The notes under the pieces are model-generated. The model did not search any database and was not told the origin of the DNA. It saw only the letters and a list, made by a program, of their open reading frames with translations. A DNA stretch of 19,657 nucleotides. Origin: Lachnospiraceae bacterium. GTDB lineage: Bacteria > Bacillota > Clostridia > Lachnospirales > Lachnospiraceae. A program made the position numbers and the translations under genes. Below are positions 6,447 to 14,996 of the stretch, in pieces. The number at the start of each line of letters is the position of its first letter. Positions within the stretch are counted from its first letter, which is position 1. Location of the stretch: NCBI GenBank assembly GCA_009774345.1, contig VSNR01000077.1, positions 1-19,657 of the forward strand. The letters are read 5' to 3'.

Positions 6447-9284
6447 TTACCATTTCATTTCGAGCAGCTTACGAAGCATCTGCTCTGCCGCCTCATCTTC
6501 GTATAATTTTAACTGCCCCTGAATATCTCTTAATTTAGATACAATCCCGGGCGCTAACTGGCATTGCAGCAGTTCTTCAATAATATGCGCGCATTCCTTC
6601 GCGCGAAAATTCTCCAAATGCTCCAGCGCCTGCTTGATTTCACCCGCAAACGCCTCATATGTAATCGTGCGCGCCTTCCCGTCTGCATCTTGTGATTTGC
6701 GCGCGTGTTCAAGAAACTGTGTGATCTGGGAAATCTGCGCCTCATAGGCCTCAAGAAGCTGTGCTGCATGTTCGTCCACATACGCCGTATCTCCTCTGTC
6801 CACCGCATATTCCTGCGCCTTGGCGCGCTTGGAAATCCCCATCGCGCCCACATTGGCGGAGGCGCTTTTGAGTCCGTGCACCTCAATGCCATAATTTTTG
6901 TAATCCCGCTGTTCCCAGAGCTTGCGCAGCAGCACCAGTTTTCTCTTGCCATCCAGACAATACAGCTCTAAAAGCTCGAGATAATCCTCAAGTTTGCTGG
7001 AATAGCGGCTGTACACCTCCTCCATGTCAATCCCCGGAATCTGCATGGAATGATCGCTCTCTTCCTCCTCAGCAAACACGCCCTCTATCCGCCTCTCCTC
7101 CGATATCCACCGAAGCAGTGCGGTATGTAAGGACCGCCTGTCAAGCGGCTTTGTGATAAAGTCCTGAAAACCATTTTCCAGAAACGTTTCCCGAACTCCC
7201 TCCATCGCATTTGCTGTCAAGGCAATGATCACCGGGCGTCTGCCATTTTCACCACACTCATTGCGAATGATGTGAACCGCCTCGATTCCGTCCATTTCCG
7301 GCATCATATGATCCATGAAAATAATATCATAACATGTGCTGCGCACAAGTTCAATCGCCGCTGGCCCACTGTCTGCCTCCTCTATCACAAAGCCATAAGA
7401 CTGCAAAAACATCTCTGCAACTTTTCTGTTGATTCGGTTGTCATCCACCACCAGCACCCGGCAGTCTTTGACTGTAAATGGATTCAGTGCCTCCTCCTTC
7501 TGCGCCTCTGCCACTGGCACCGTCGAAAGCGGTCTCTTATCCATAATCTTCTGCGGTATTTCCACCGTAAAAGTTGTCCCCTCACCATACACACTCTCTA
7601 CATGAATCGTTCCCTGCATCAGCTCGACCAGACGTTTTGTGATGGACAGGCCAAGCCCTGTTCCCTCCACGGCGCGGTTTCTTTTGGAATCCACCTGTTT
7701 AAAGTTGTCAAAAATCTCTTCCAGATTCTCCTCTTTGATGCCGCATCCTGTATCCTCAATCCGAAAGGAAAGCATCGCCATATCGTCTGTGCCGCACTGC
7801 TTTGCAGTGACTGAAAACGCGACAAAACCCTTTTTGGTAAACTTCAGCGCATTGTTCAGAATATTGATCAATATCTGTTTGATCCTGCCTTCGTCCCCCA
7901 GATAGCGGCATGGAATTGACGTATCATACTGCTTTTTGAGGCAGAGTCCCCGCTGTGATGCCACAACCTCCATCATCGACAGCACTTCCTCGGAGAGCGC
8001 ACTCACATGATAGGGAGACAGCACCAGCTCCATTTTACCGGCCTCCACCTTGGACAAATCCAGAATGTCATTGATGAGCGCCAGCAGATTGCGCGAAGCG
8101 GATTTGATGTCACAGGCATATTCATATACTTTACGCCCGCGGCTCTCCTCCATGATGATATCACTCAGCCCCACGATCGCATTCATCGGCGTGCGGATCT
8201 CATGAGACATATTTGCCAGAAAAGCGCTCTTTGCAATATTGGCCTGCTCTGCCTGTTCCCGCACACGCTTGATTTCTTCAATATAATGAATCGTCTCCGT
8301 CACATCAAACAGGAGTACGACATAGCCTTTATTTTTGCCAAACTCATCCAGAATGGATTCCACATGCCCCTCATAAAAACGGTCATGGAGGCAAAATTCC
8401 CGCTTTTCCTCCCCGCACAGCAGATCTTTGGGAAATCCTCTCAAGAGCTCTATCGGTTTCCCGATCATGCGGTTGTCCAAATCCCTGAAAATCCCTGCCG
8501 CCGCCGGATTATAATTGGTAATCTGCTGCTGCTCGTCCAGCGCGATCACACCGTCGCTCAAGCTGTTGAGCAGAATCCCAAACGCCAGACTGCTAAAATC
8601 ATACACTTTGCGAATCCAGATCAAAATCACCACGGTGGAAAGCACCACCCCCAGAACGAACGGGGTCGGATCATAGGCGCGTGTCAGCTTCGCCGCATAG
8701 GAATACAGAGCTGCCACTGGCAGAAAGGAGAGCACAAGAATCAGTCTGCATCTCCTGTCAGCAGCATATTCCGGTTTCCTGATACAGACGCGAATCAGCG
8801 CGTACAGAGACAGAACATAGGGGATGATTGTCCCGCACACCATAAATATCCAGTAGCCCAATCCATATTCCAGTCTCAGATACCCTTGTCCGTCTGGCGT
8901 TTCCAGCCATTGTATACTGGTGTAATACAGATTATGTATATCACAAGTGAAAATAAGACCCATGATAAAGACATCAACTATTTTCAGCGCCCCTAATAAC
9001 TTTTTAGGCGCTTTCTCATAACAATAGCTGAACATGAAATGACAATAACTGATGGGGATGGTCAAAGACCCCAGATACTGCATCTTGACAGACACCATCG
9101 CAGCCTCCAGCGTAGGCGCTGTGAGCTCTAATAAATAACCTGCATTCTGTACCAATGCACCCAGCAAAAAATACTGCATCAGCTTCTGCTCTCTCGAGCC
9201 GTCTCCCCGAAGCAGAAGCATCAATGCAAATACGATAAAACCTATTCCTAATAATCCAATACCCACAAATACAGCATTCATCAT
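6447..9284 (-). CDS. Hybrid sensor histidine kinase with 7TM, PAS, HisKA, ATPase, REC and HPt domains
   Basis: A 945-residue membrane phosphorelay kinase. Residues 1-225 hold about seven hydrophobic helices, like the 7TM input module of histidine kinases. About 232-335 is a PAS domain. H361 in FLANMSHEIRTPMNAI is the phospho-accepting histidine. The ATPase has the N box (ILINILNNALKF, 471-482), DTGCGI (511-516) and GTGLGL (541-546). A receiver domain follows, with D614-D615, D658 (FMDHMMPEMDG), T690 and K712. An HPt domain with H803 (EVHGLKSASANVGA) is next, then an 80-residue helical tail. All relay residues are present, so the chain H361 to D658 to H803 to an external receiver looks intact; the next gene encodes such a receiver. 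The ribosome binding site before the ATG at 9284 is weak; the second codon is also ATG. The signal sensed is unknown. Confidence 0.93.
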   Translation of the reverse strand: MMNAVFVGIGLLGIGFIVFALMLLLRGDGSREQKLMQYFLLGALVQNAGYLLELTAPTLEAAMVSVKMQYLGSLTIPISYCHFMFSYCYEKAPKKLLGALKIVDVFIMGLIFTCDIHNLYYTSIQWLETPDGQGYLRLEYGLGYWIFMVCGTIIPYVLSLYALIRVCIRKPEYAADRRCRLILVLSFLPVAALYSYAAKLTRAYDPTPFVLGVVLSTVVILIWIRKVYDFSSLAFGILLNSLSDGVIALDEQQQITNYNPAAAGIFRDLDNRMIGKPIELLRGFPKDLLCGEEKREFCLHDRFYEGHVESILDEFGKNKGYVVLLFDVTETIHYIEEIKRVREQAEQANIAKSAFLANMSHEIRTPMNAIVGLSDIIMEESRGRKVYEYACDIKSASRNLLALINDILDLSKVEAGKMELVLSPYHVSALSEEVLSMMEVVASQRGLCLKKQYDTSIPCRYLGDEGRIKQILINILNNALKFTKKGFVAFSVTAKQCGTDDMAMLSFRIEDTGCGIKEENLEEIFDNFKQVDSKRNRAVEGTGLGLSITKRLVELMQGTIHVESVYGEGTTFTVEIPQKIMDKRPLSTVPVAEAQKEEALNPFTVKDCRVLVVDDNRINRKVAEMFLQSYGFVIEEADSGPAAIELVRSTCYDIIFMDHMMPEMDGIEAVHIIRNECGENGRRPVIIALTANAMEGVRETFLENGFQDFITKPLDRRSLHTALLRWISEERRIEGVFAEEEESDHSMQIPGIDMEEVYSRYSSKLEDYLELLELYCLDGKRKLVLLRKLWEQRDYKNYGIEVHGLKSASANVGAMGISKRAKAQEYAVDRGDTAYVDEHAAQLLEAYEAQISQITQFLEHARKSQDADGKARTITYEAFAGEIKQALEHLENFRAKECAHIIEELLQCQLAPGIVSKLRDIQGQLKLYEDEAAEQMLRKLLEMKW

Positions 9285-9318
9285 TTCATCACCACATACA
9301 ATGATTTTATATATATTT

Positions 9319-9347
9319 ATGATATCAGGAATCTTTGTGTTTGTCTA
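9319..9347 (-). promoter_or_regulatory. Candidate promoter of the hybrid kinase operon
   Basis: On the minus strand TAGACA (plus 9342-9347), a 17-bp spacer and TATCAT (plus 9319-9324) each match consensus at five of six positions. Start of transcription would be about 28 nt before the kinase start. It lies in the 75-bp gap after recQ, and no terminator is evident for recQ there. Confidence 0.55.
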
Positions 9348-9359
9348 TCCTGCTTCCTT

Positions 9360-11621
9360 TTATTCTGCTGTATTTGTCCTTGGCCCTACAAAGTATGATG
9401 TGATCATCCGCTGCACACGCTCTGGATACATCAACAGTTGATACGTATACCCCGTAGGTCCGATACGGTCCACTGTCTTGATTCCCAGTTCCTGTCCTTG
9501 CTTTGTCTGAATTTTCACATATCCTCCCTGACCTTCCTGCTCTACAGTTAACCCTGCCTCCACCAGATAATTCCAAATGATCGTGTTGGTAGCTTTCCTG
9601 ACATTGGATACACTGCAAATCAGGTTCAGCTGCTCCTTAATATCTGTGATATAGTAGTAATCTGCATAGGGAAATTGCGCCACATCTTCCTGATTGAGAT
9701 AAAACGGTGCTTTTCGTCCTTTTTTTGCGCCAGAGGACAAAACCGGTACGGACGCCGCCTCCTCATCCGCCTGTGTGCTCAGCACCACACCGGGATTCTC
9801 TACCATAAACGACGTGATCTCCGCCAGAAACCGTTCGCCGTACTTGCTGTACTTATTTGCGCCGACGCCGGATACCATGAGCATCTCCTGCTGGTCGCCC
9901 GGTATTCTGACACACATGTCAATCAGTGTCTTGTCACTGAAGATGATATACGGCGGCAGCGCCTCCTCCTTTGCAATGCCAAGCCTAAGCTGGCGCAGGC
10001 GCTCAAACAGCCTGTAACCCGCACTGGTGAGCACGTCCGTACTCTTCGCCTTCTTCCTGCCGGCAGCCTCCTCCCGTTCCTTTGCCCTCCTGACAAGGAT
10101 ATGTGTACTCTCATCCTTGAGTGCACGGATATCGCCCATCTGGAGCACGCTGTACTCCCCGCCAGTCTGAATCACATAGCCCTCTGTAATCATATGATCG
10201 ATCAGGAGCCGGATCTCCTTCTCGCTGCGGTGTTCCAAAACGCCGTAGGATTTGTATGCATCGGCGCCGACTTCTCTGATTCTGGCACGCTTTGCGCCTG
10301 TCAGCGTCCCAGTGACAATATTCATCCCATATCTGCCCTTCGTCTCTGCAAGACAGTTAATGACCCACTTTGCCTCCATTGTCATGTCCAGCTCATCATA
10401 CTCCTGATGGCAGTTCCCGCAATTGTCACATGGGGCAGACACCTTTTCCCCGAAATATTCCAGAATATAATTGCGAAGGCACTCCGTGGTCTTACAATAC
10501 CCATCCATCACATGGAGGCGATGACTGTCGCGCTGCCTGACCAGATCAATATCTTCTGCTGCCATGCCCTCAAACTCCTTGTTTTCCAGCAGAAATTTAT
10601 CAATCATCACATCCTGAGCCGCATACAGCAGAATACACTGTGCCGTCCCGCCGTCCCGCCCTGCGCGCCCTGCCTCCTGATAATAATTCTCCATGCTCTG
10701 GGGCATGTTATAGTGGATCACAAACCGGACATTGGACTTGTCAATCCCCATGCCAAACGCATTTGTCGCAATGACCACCTGCACTCTGTCGTAAATAAAA
10801 TTCTCCTGATTTTTCTTCCGTGTCTCATTGTCAATTCCCGCATGATACCGTGTCACAGAAACGCCGTCCCTGGAAAGCTTCTCGTACAGCATATCCACAT
10901 TTTTGCGGGTTGCACAATAGATAATTCCGCTCTCATCCGCATGATTTTTGAGATATTCTATCACAAAATCATCCTTGTGCCGCCCAGAGACATGCTCCAC
11001 GCTGTAATACAGATTTTCCCGGTCAAAACCCGTGACGATGACGCGCGGATTCCTCAGCTTGAGGATGCACTCAATATCGTTCTTAACCTCCTTTGTGGCA
11101 GTCGCTGTAAATGCACTCACAATCGGGCGGACAGGCAGCCAGTCTATAAATTCAACAATTTTCAGATAGCTCGGTCTGAAATCCTGCCCCCACTGTGAGA
11201 TGCAGTGCGCCTCATCGACTGTGACCATCGAGATCTGCCCAGAACGGGCAAACTGCATAAATAAAGCGCTCTCCAAGCGCTCCGGGGCAACATAGATAAT
11301 CTTATACCTGCCCTCCATGGCAAACCGCATCGCCTTGGCAATCTGCGTCTCTGTGAGCGCTGAATTGATAAATGCGGCGTGGACGCCCGCCTCATTTAAG
11401 GATTTGACCTGATCCTGCATCAGCGAGATCAGCGGTGAAACCACGAGCGTGATACCGGGCAGCATCAGCGCCGGAACCTGATAACAGATAGATTTGCCCG
11501 CACCTGTTGGCATGATCGCCAGCGCATCCTCACCTGACAGGATGGACTCGATGATCACCTCCTGCCCCTCTCTGAACGAATCATAGCCAAAATATGTCTT
11601 TAGTATTTCTGTTGCTTTCAT
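9360..11621 (-). CDS. recQ: ATP-dependent DNA helicase RecQ with C-terminal extension
   Basis: A 753-residue 3'-5' DNA helicase for recombination and repair. Walker A is MPTGAGKS (37-44), the Walker B box is DEAH (136-139) with the aromatic-rich loop after it (QWGQDFRPSY), and motif VI is QEAGRAGRDG (315-324). The zinc site is C381, C398, C401 and C404. A winged-helix region follows (about 410-500), then an HRDC domain (about 530-605). Residues 640-753 are an extra domain not found in the shorter E. coli-type enzyme, ending YVKIQTKQGQELGI and GPTGYTYQLLMYPERVQ; it resembles a second winged helix (the RQC-minor type is a possibility). The ATG at 11621 has AAGGAG 5 nt upstream; a TTG further up at 11636 is rejected. 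It starts 33 bp after the diguanylate cyclase stop and is probably co-transcribed with it. Confidence 0.96.
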   Translation of the reverse strand: MKATEILKTYFGYDSFREGQEVIIESILSGEDALAIMPTGAGKSICYQVPALMLPGITLVVSPLISLMQDQVKSLNEAGVHAAFINSALTETQIAKAMRFAMEGRYKIIYVAPERLESALFMQFARSGQISMVTVDEAHCISQWGQDFRPSYLKIVEFIDWLPVRPIVSAFTATATKEVKNDIECILKLRNPRVIVTGFDRENLYYSVEHVSGRHKDDFVIEYLKNHADESGIIYCATRKNVDMLYEKLSRDGVSVTRYHAGIDNETRKKNQENFIYDRVQVVIATNAFGMGIDKSNVRFVIHYNMPQSMENYYQEAGRAGRDGGTAQCILLYAAQDVMIDKFLLENKEFEGMAAEDIDLVRQRDSHRLHVMDGYCKTTECLRNYILEYFGEKVSAPCDNCGNCHQEYDELDMTMEAKWVINCLAETKGRYGMNIVTGTLTGAKRARIREVGADAYKSYGVLEHRSEKEIRLLIDHMITEGYVIQTGGEYSVLQMGDIRALKDESTHILVRRAKEREEAAGRKKAKSTDVLTSAGYRLFERLRQLRLGIAKEEALPPYIIFSDKTLIDMCVRIPGDQQEMLMVSGVGANKYSKYGERFLAEITSFMVENPGVVLSTQADEEAASVPVLSSGAKKGRKAPFYLNQEDVAQFPYADYYYITDIKEQLNLICSVSNVRKATNTIIWNYLVEAGLTVEQEGQGGYVKIQTKQGQELGIKTVDRIGPTGYTYQLLMYPERVQRMITSYFVGPRTNTAE

Positions 11622-11654
11622 TGAATCTCCTTCCAACGGCTTTGTAATAGAAAA

Positions 11655-13589
11655 TTATAGCACGTTGGAGGGCGATTGACAATACTCCCGATAGGTTCCT
11701 TTGGTGTCGCGCTTCACTTCATACAAGGCTTCGTCCGCATGACGCAAAAGTTCAGCAATCTCCGCATCCGCATTGTCCGTCCACGCATAGCCCGCGGAAG
11801 CGCTGATTGCCCTTGACTCCGTATCTGAGAGCAGGATCTGGTTCTGTGCGAGCTGTTCATAAAAATCATGCAACAAGCCATCAATCTCCCCGCGGTCTGC
11901 ACAGCCAAAGATCATCATGCTAAATTCATCCCCGGAACGTCTCGCCGCCAGAAAATGCTCCTCGGGCATTGCGCTCATCACGGAAGAAAAGCTTTGCAGA
12001 TACCGGTCTCCTGCATCATGTCCATACGTGTCATTGATGCCCTTGAAATAATCCAGATCCAGCATGACAAGCGCGCATACTTCCCCGTCTTGGCACTTTT
12101 GCAGCGTCTCCTGTGCGAGCTGCCGGAAATGCTGGTATTTGTAAAGTCCGGTGAGTGGATCGTGCGTGTTCTCATACCGCATCCTGTTTTTCTCCATGAT
12201 GTCCTGCGTCACATCCGTAATCACGCCAAGTTTCCCCGTCGGGGACTCTGACATATGGATTTTGACAAAACGGTCGTCATGAATCTGGTACACCTCGGTC
12301 TCCCCCTCAATCGGTGACGCGGTGAGCCGCTGAATATAAGCATCAAATTTTTTTGCACTCCTGCAAAACTCCGTGACCGCGCTGTCTGAAATATCCATCA
12401 GCGCGCCAAGGCCTGACGTGACAAACACCGCATTCGCCCCGTTCTCATACTCAAAAGCCGCCAGCGGGAAACCACTCATGTCAATAATTGCGGAGATTCT
12501 GTCTGAGATATTAATAATACTCGCAACCATCGTGTTAATTCCACTGCTCAGCTCCTCAAATTCGGGGTTTCCGCCCGCAGATACAGTCGTGTCCAGATTT
12601 CCGTCTGTGATCGCGGACAAACTCTTTATAATATGGTGAATCCCGTCGATCACCTTGCGTTTGACAAGATAATTTAACAGCAGCACCACCGCAATCTCTA
12701 TCACAAACAAATAAATAAAGGTCAGCAAGGTGTTCGTCAGCAGTTTTCGAACCAGCACCTCTCTGGGCAGTGCTGCACAGATCAGAGTATTCTCATACTT
12801 TTTGCTGACAACGTACATGCTTCTGCCCTCTGCCCCCGGCTTGTACGCTCCATTCATACACTCCATAAGAGAATCCAGCTGATAGTACTCCCTGCCGAAA
12901 TCGCGGTCAATATCTTCTGAATGGCCCAGCACAGTACCTGTATCACAATCCACCACAAAGAGCTCCTCACCGATATCGGTAGGAAATCTTGAGAAAATAT
13001 AGTCATAGGTATTTCTCGACTGCGCCTCTAGCTGTCTCTTGGGCTCAAAACCGACCTGCACAACACCCTTTCGCCCTTTCCTTGCCACACCGACATACTG
13101 CATGATCTTATCTTCTGCGGCGTTGGGCTGCGGTTCCTGTATCAGATAGGCATCCTCGTCCTCGCTGTCGAGCAGTGCCAGAAATGCCCGCGTCTGCTCA
13201 TGGTCATTCATGTCAATGCCGACATACTGGGAGACCGAAGCATACACGATCATTCCGTTCTCATCTATGACATGCAGTTCATCCACATTGAGCAGATCTG
13301 CTAGATACTGCATCTTGGACACATCCATCAGCACATCCTCCTGACGGTCCATCACGTAGGCCGCCGCGCGCGCGCGTGTCAGATAATCCGCGTCCAGATT
13401 TTCGTTCAACAGCGCCAGCTCCATCCGGTTATTCTCCAAAGTATGTATCATCTGGTCTATCTTGGCCTGAAATGTCTTAAACTGCTGGTTTCTCATTGTA
13501 TGACTGTTAAATAATCCATTGATAAAAAGAATCAGGAATATTGCTGCTGTCATAATGACTGCCACGTATTTTATAAATATCTTCTGCAT
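11655..13589 (-). CDS. Membrane diguanylate cyclase with extracellular sensor, HAMP and GGDEF domain
   Basis: A 644-residue enzyme likely to make cyclic di-GMP. Residues 8-24 are a first membrane helix and about 284-308 a second; between them is an extracellular sensor of Cache type (with HVIDENGMIVYASVSQYVGID at 106-126). A HAMP-like linker covers about 309-362. A PAS-like segment (about 370-465) precedes the GGDEF domain (476-640). The active-site signature is SGDEF (552-556), a one-residue variant of GGDEF. Metal and substrate residues are kept: D511 in LDLDYF and KGINDTYGHDAGD. The positions of an RxxD inhibitory site hold E543 and F546, so product inhibition there is unlikely. I start at 13589 (G-rich site just upstream); starts at 13649 and 13661 fall on or before the promoter's -10. 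It lies directly downstream of the GHKL/LytTR pair. Confidence 0.9.
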   Translation of the reverse strand: MQKIFIKYVAVIMTAAIFLILFINGLFNSHTMRNQQFKTFQAKIDQMIHTLENNRMELALLNENLDADYLTRARAAAYVMDRQEDVLMDVSKMQYLADLLNVDELHVIDENGMIVYASVSQYVGIDMNDHEQTRAFLALLDSEDEDAYLIQEPQPNAAEDKIMQYVGVARKGRKGVVQVGFEPKRQLEAQSRNTYDYIFSRFPTDIGEELFVVDCDTGTVLGHSEDIDRDFGREYYQLDSLMECMNGAYKPGAEGRSMYVVSKKYENTLICAALPREVLVRKLLTNTLLTFIYLFVIEIAVVLLLNYLVKRKVIDGIHHIIKSLSAITDGNLDTTVSAGGNPEFEELSSGINTMVASIINISDRISAIIDMSGFPLAAFEYENGANAVFVTSGLGALMDISDSAVTEFCRSAKKFDAYIQRLTASPIEGETEVYQIHDDRFVKIHMSESPTGKLGVITDVTQDIMEKNRMRYENTHDPLTGLYKYQHFRQLAQETLQKCQDGEVCALVMLDLDYFKGINDTYGHDAGDRYLQSFSSVMSAMPEEHFLAARRSGDEFSMMIFGCADRGEIDGLLHDFYEQLAQNQILLSDTESRAISASAGYAWTDNADAEIAELLRHADEALYEVKRDTKGTYREYCQSPSNVL

Positions 13590-13647
13590 ACCACCCCGCC
13601 TTTCCTTCCGTCCTGCTCTCGTGTCTGAACAATAACCTGCTCTCTTC

Positions 13648-13653
13648 ATTATA
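13648..13653 (-). promoter_or_regulatory. -10 box of the diguanylate cyclase promoter, lacking a -35
   Basis: On the minus strand a perfect TATAAT lies about 60 bp before the chosen start codon. Sixteen to nineteen bases upstream there is nothing like TTGACA (ATAAGG at the 17-bp spacing), the usual look of a promoter needing an activator. Confidence 0.6.
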
Positions 13654-13683
13654 TCATGCAAAGCAGTATGCCTTATTTCTGTT

Positions 13684-13716
13684 TTTTCGCAAAAAAATAC
13701 TAAATTTTCGCAAAAA
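13684..13716. promoter_or_regulatory. Twin 12-bp direct repeats 21 bp apart, candidate activator site
   Basis: TTTTCGCAAAAA occurs at 13684-13695 and 13705-13716, exactly 21 bp (two helical turns) apart, over the stop codon of the GHKL gene. They lie about 30-60 bp upstream of the TATAAT at 13648. The spacing is that of paired LytTR-family sites, but the bases do not match the known GTT-containing LytTR consensus. Confidence 0.5.
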
Positions 13717-14986
13717 GCATTATATGAAAAATCCCATCCTCACAATAGCAGCCAATATTGCCGCCAATTTTATTTGAAAATGCCTGTACACTCTGCATTC
13801 CCAGTCCATGCCCCTCTCCCGACTGACTCTGAGGAAGTCCTGTCGCCGCATCTATCTGGATTTCCTCCTCGTATTCATTCTGTATGTGAATCAGCACGTG
13901 TCCATCCGCACACTCAATCTTTGCCTCCACAAGTTTATCCTTCTCGTGAAACGCACTCACGCACCGCACCGCATTCTCTAACAGGTTGGCAATCACCGCA
14001 GCAAACTCGTAGTCATTAAACGGAATCTCCCATGGAACAATTGCCGTAAGCCGCACTGTGACACCGCACTGCCGCGCTTTTTCCATCATGTGCGAAAGGA
14101 TGGAGTTTGCCATCAGATTCTCGCAGTACTTGACCACCCGGTTCTCATCGGCAACTGCCTTGATATGCTCTGTCACATGGCGTATCTCATCGTAGGCGCC
14201 CTGATTTAACAGCGCGTCAATCATGCTGGAATAGTGCCGCATATCATGTCGCAGAATCTTGAGATTCTGCTCTGAGCGCTCCACCAGATAATACTGCGCC
14301 TCCAGCCCCTTGATATAGGATTCATAAAAGACATTTTTCCAGTAAATCCCAGCGCGCTCTGACTCACTCTCGAGATAGCGCAGCACGACCACATAGGCGA
14401 CAAACATTGTGATGATAAACGCCAGCACCGCCGGAATATTCTGCGGATTGTCCTCAAGCTTGATCGGAAAGAACGTCAGCATGGAAAAACCGCAATAAAA
14501 AAACACGGGTATCAGGCACAGCTCCCACCAGTTTCCCTGTGTCTCTTTTTCCTGATATCTAAGCCATACACTCCTGATCCGCCCGTAAACGATAAACAAA
14601 ATACTTCCATGCACTGCCAGACTGCCCAGCATGGAAATCAAATAATTCTCTGTCCACATAAACAGAATTTTCGCCGCGACCCCTCCTGCGATAACGTAGT
14701 TCGATGCGCTGAGTCCCGCAAACAAAAGTTTGCTGTTCCGGTACTTTGCAATGGACACTCCTGTAAACTGCGTCACCAGAATCTGAAAAATTGTCACCCA
14801 AAAATTGCACGCCTGACTATCTGGATAAATATTTAATTTCAGCACATTTGTAAAGCTCAGGAGCATAAATGAGCACACACAGATGCCAGCCGTCGTTCTC
14901 CTAGAATACCGGTGCACGATAAACAGATACATAAACACCATCACAAAAATATGGCTGATGGTATAGGATATATTTTCATAACACAT
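13700..14986 (-). CDS. GHKL-type sensor histidine kinase (AgrC-like)
   Basis: A 428-residue sensor. Residues 1-205 contain six or so membrane helices, and the cytoplasmic part follows. The phospho-accepting histidine is H247 in the LRHDMRHYSSM motif. The GHKL ATPase has the N box (AAVIANLLENAV, N334 and N338) and the glycine box GEGHGLGMQSV (390-400). This is the layout of peptide-sensing kinases such as AgrC, which phosphorylate LytTR regulators; no AgrB or AgrD-like gene is in view, so the ligand is unknown. ATG at 14986 has AAGGAG 6 nt upstream (plus 14993-14998); a TTG at 14992 touching that site is rejected. The gap to the regulator's stop is 10 bp and the ribosome binding site overlaps that stop codon, so the pair is coupled. 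Confidence 0.92.
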   Translation of the reverse strand: MCYENISYTISHIFVMVFMYLFIVHRYSRRTTAGICVCSFMLLSFTNVLKLNIYPDSQACNFWVTIFQILVTQFTGVSIAKYRNSKLLFAGLSASNYVIAGGVAAKILFMWTENYLISMLGSLAVHGSILFIVYGRIRSVWLRYQEKETQGNWWELCLIPVFFYCGFSMLTFFPIKLEDNPQNIPAVLAFIITMFVAYVVVLRYLESESERAGIYWKNVFYESYIKGLEAQYYLVERSEQNLKILRHDMRHYSSMIDALLNQGAYDEIRHVTEHIKAVADENRVVKYCENLMANSILSHMMEKARQCGVTVRLTAIVPWEIPFNDYEFAAVIANLLENAVRCVSAFHEKDKLVEAKIECADGHVLIHIQNEYEEEIQIDAATGLPQSQSGEGHGLGMQSVQAFSNKIGGNIGCYCEDGIFHIMLFAKI

Positions 14987-14996
14987 GGACAACTCC

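Noticed and set aside
8007..8996. A 329-codon plus-strand open frame
   Set aside because: Antisense to the membrane, PAS and HisKA parts of the hybrid kinase; composition is that of a shadow frame.
9675..11198. A 507-codon open frame on the plus strand
   Set aside because: It lies wholly antisense to conserved RecQ helicase, zinc and HRDC motifs, has no ribosome binding site, and its product has no recognisable domain.
13684..13716. The TTTTCGCAAAAA pair as a terminator of the GHKL gene
   Set aside because: Each copy can form only a five-pair A-T stem with a three-base loop, too weak for termination.
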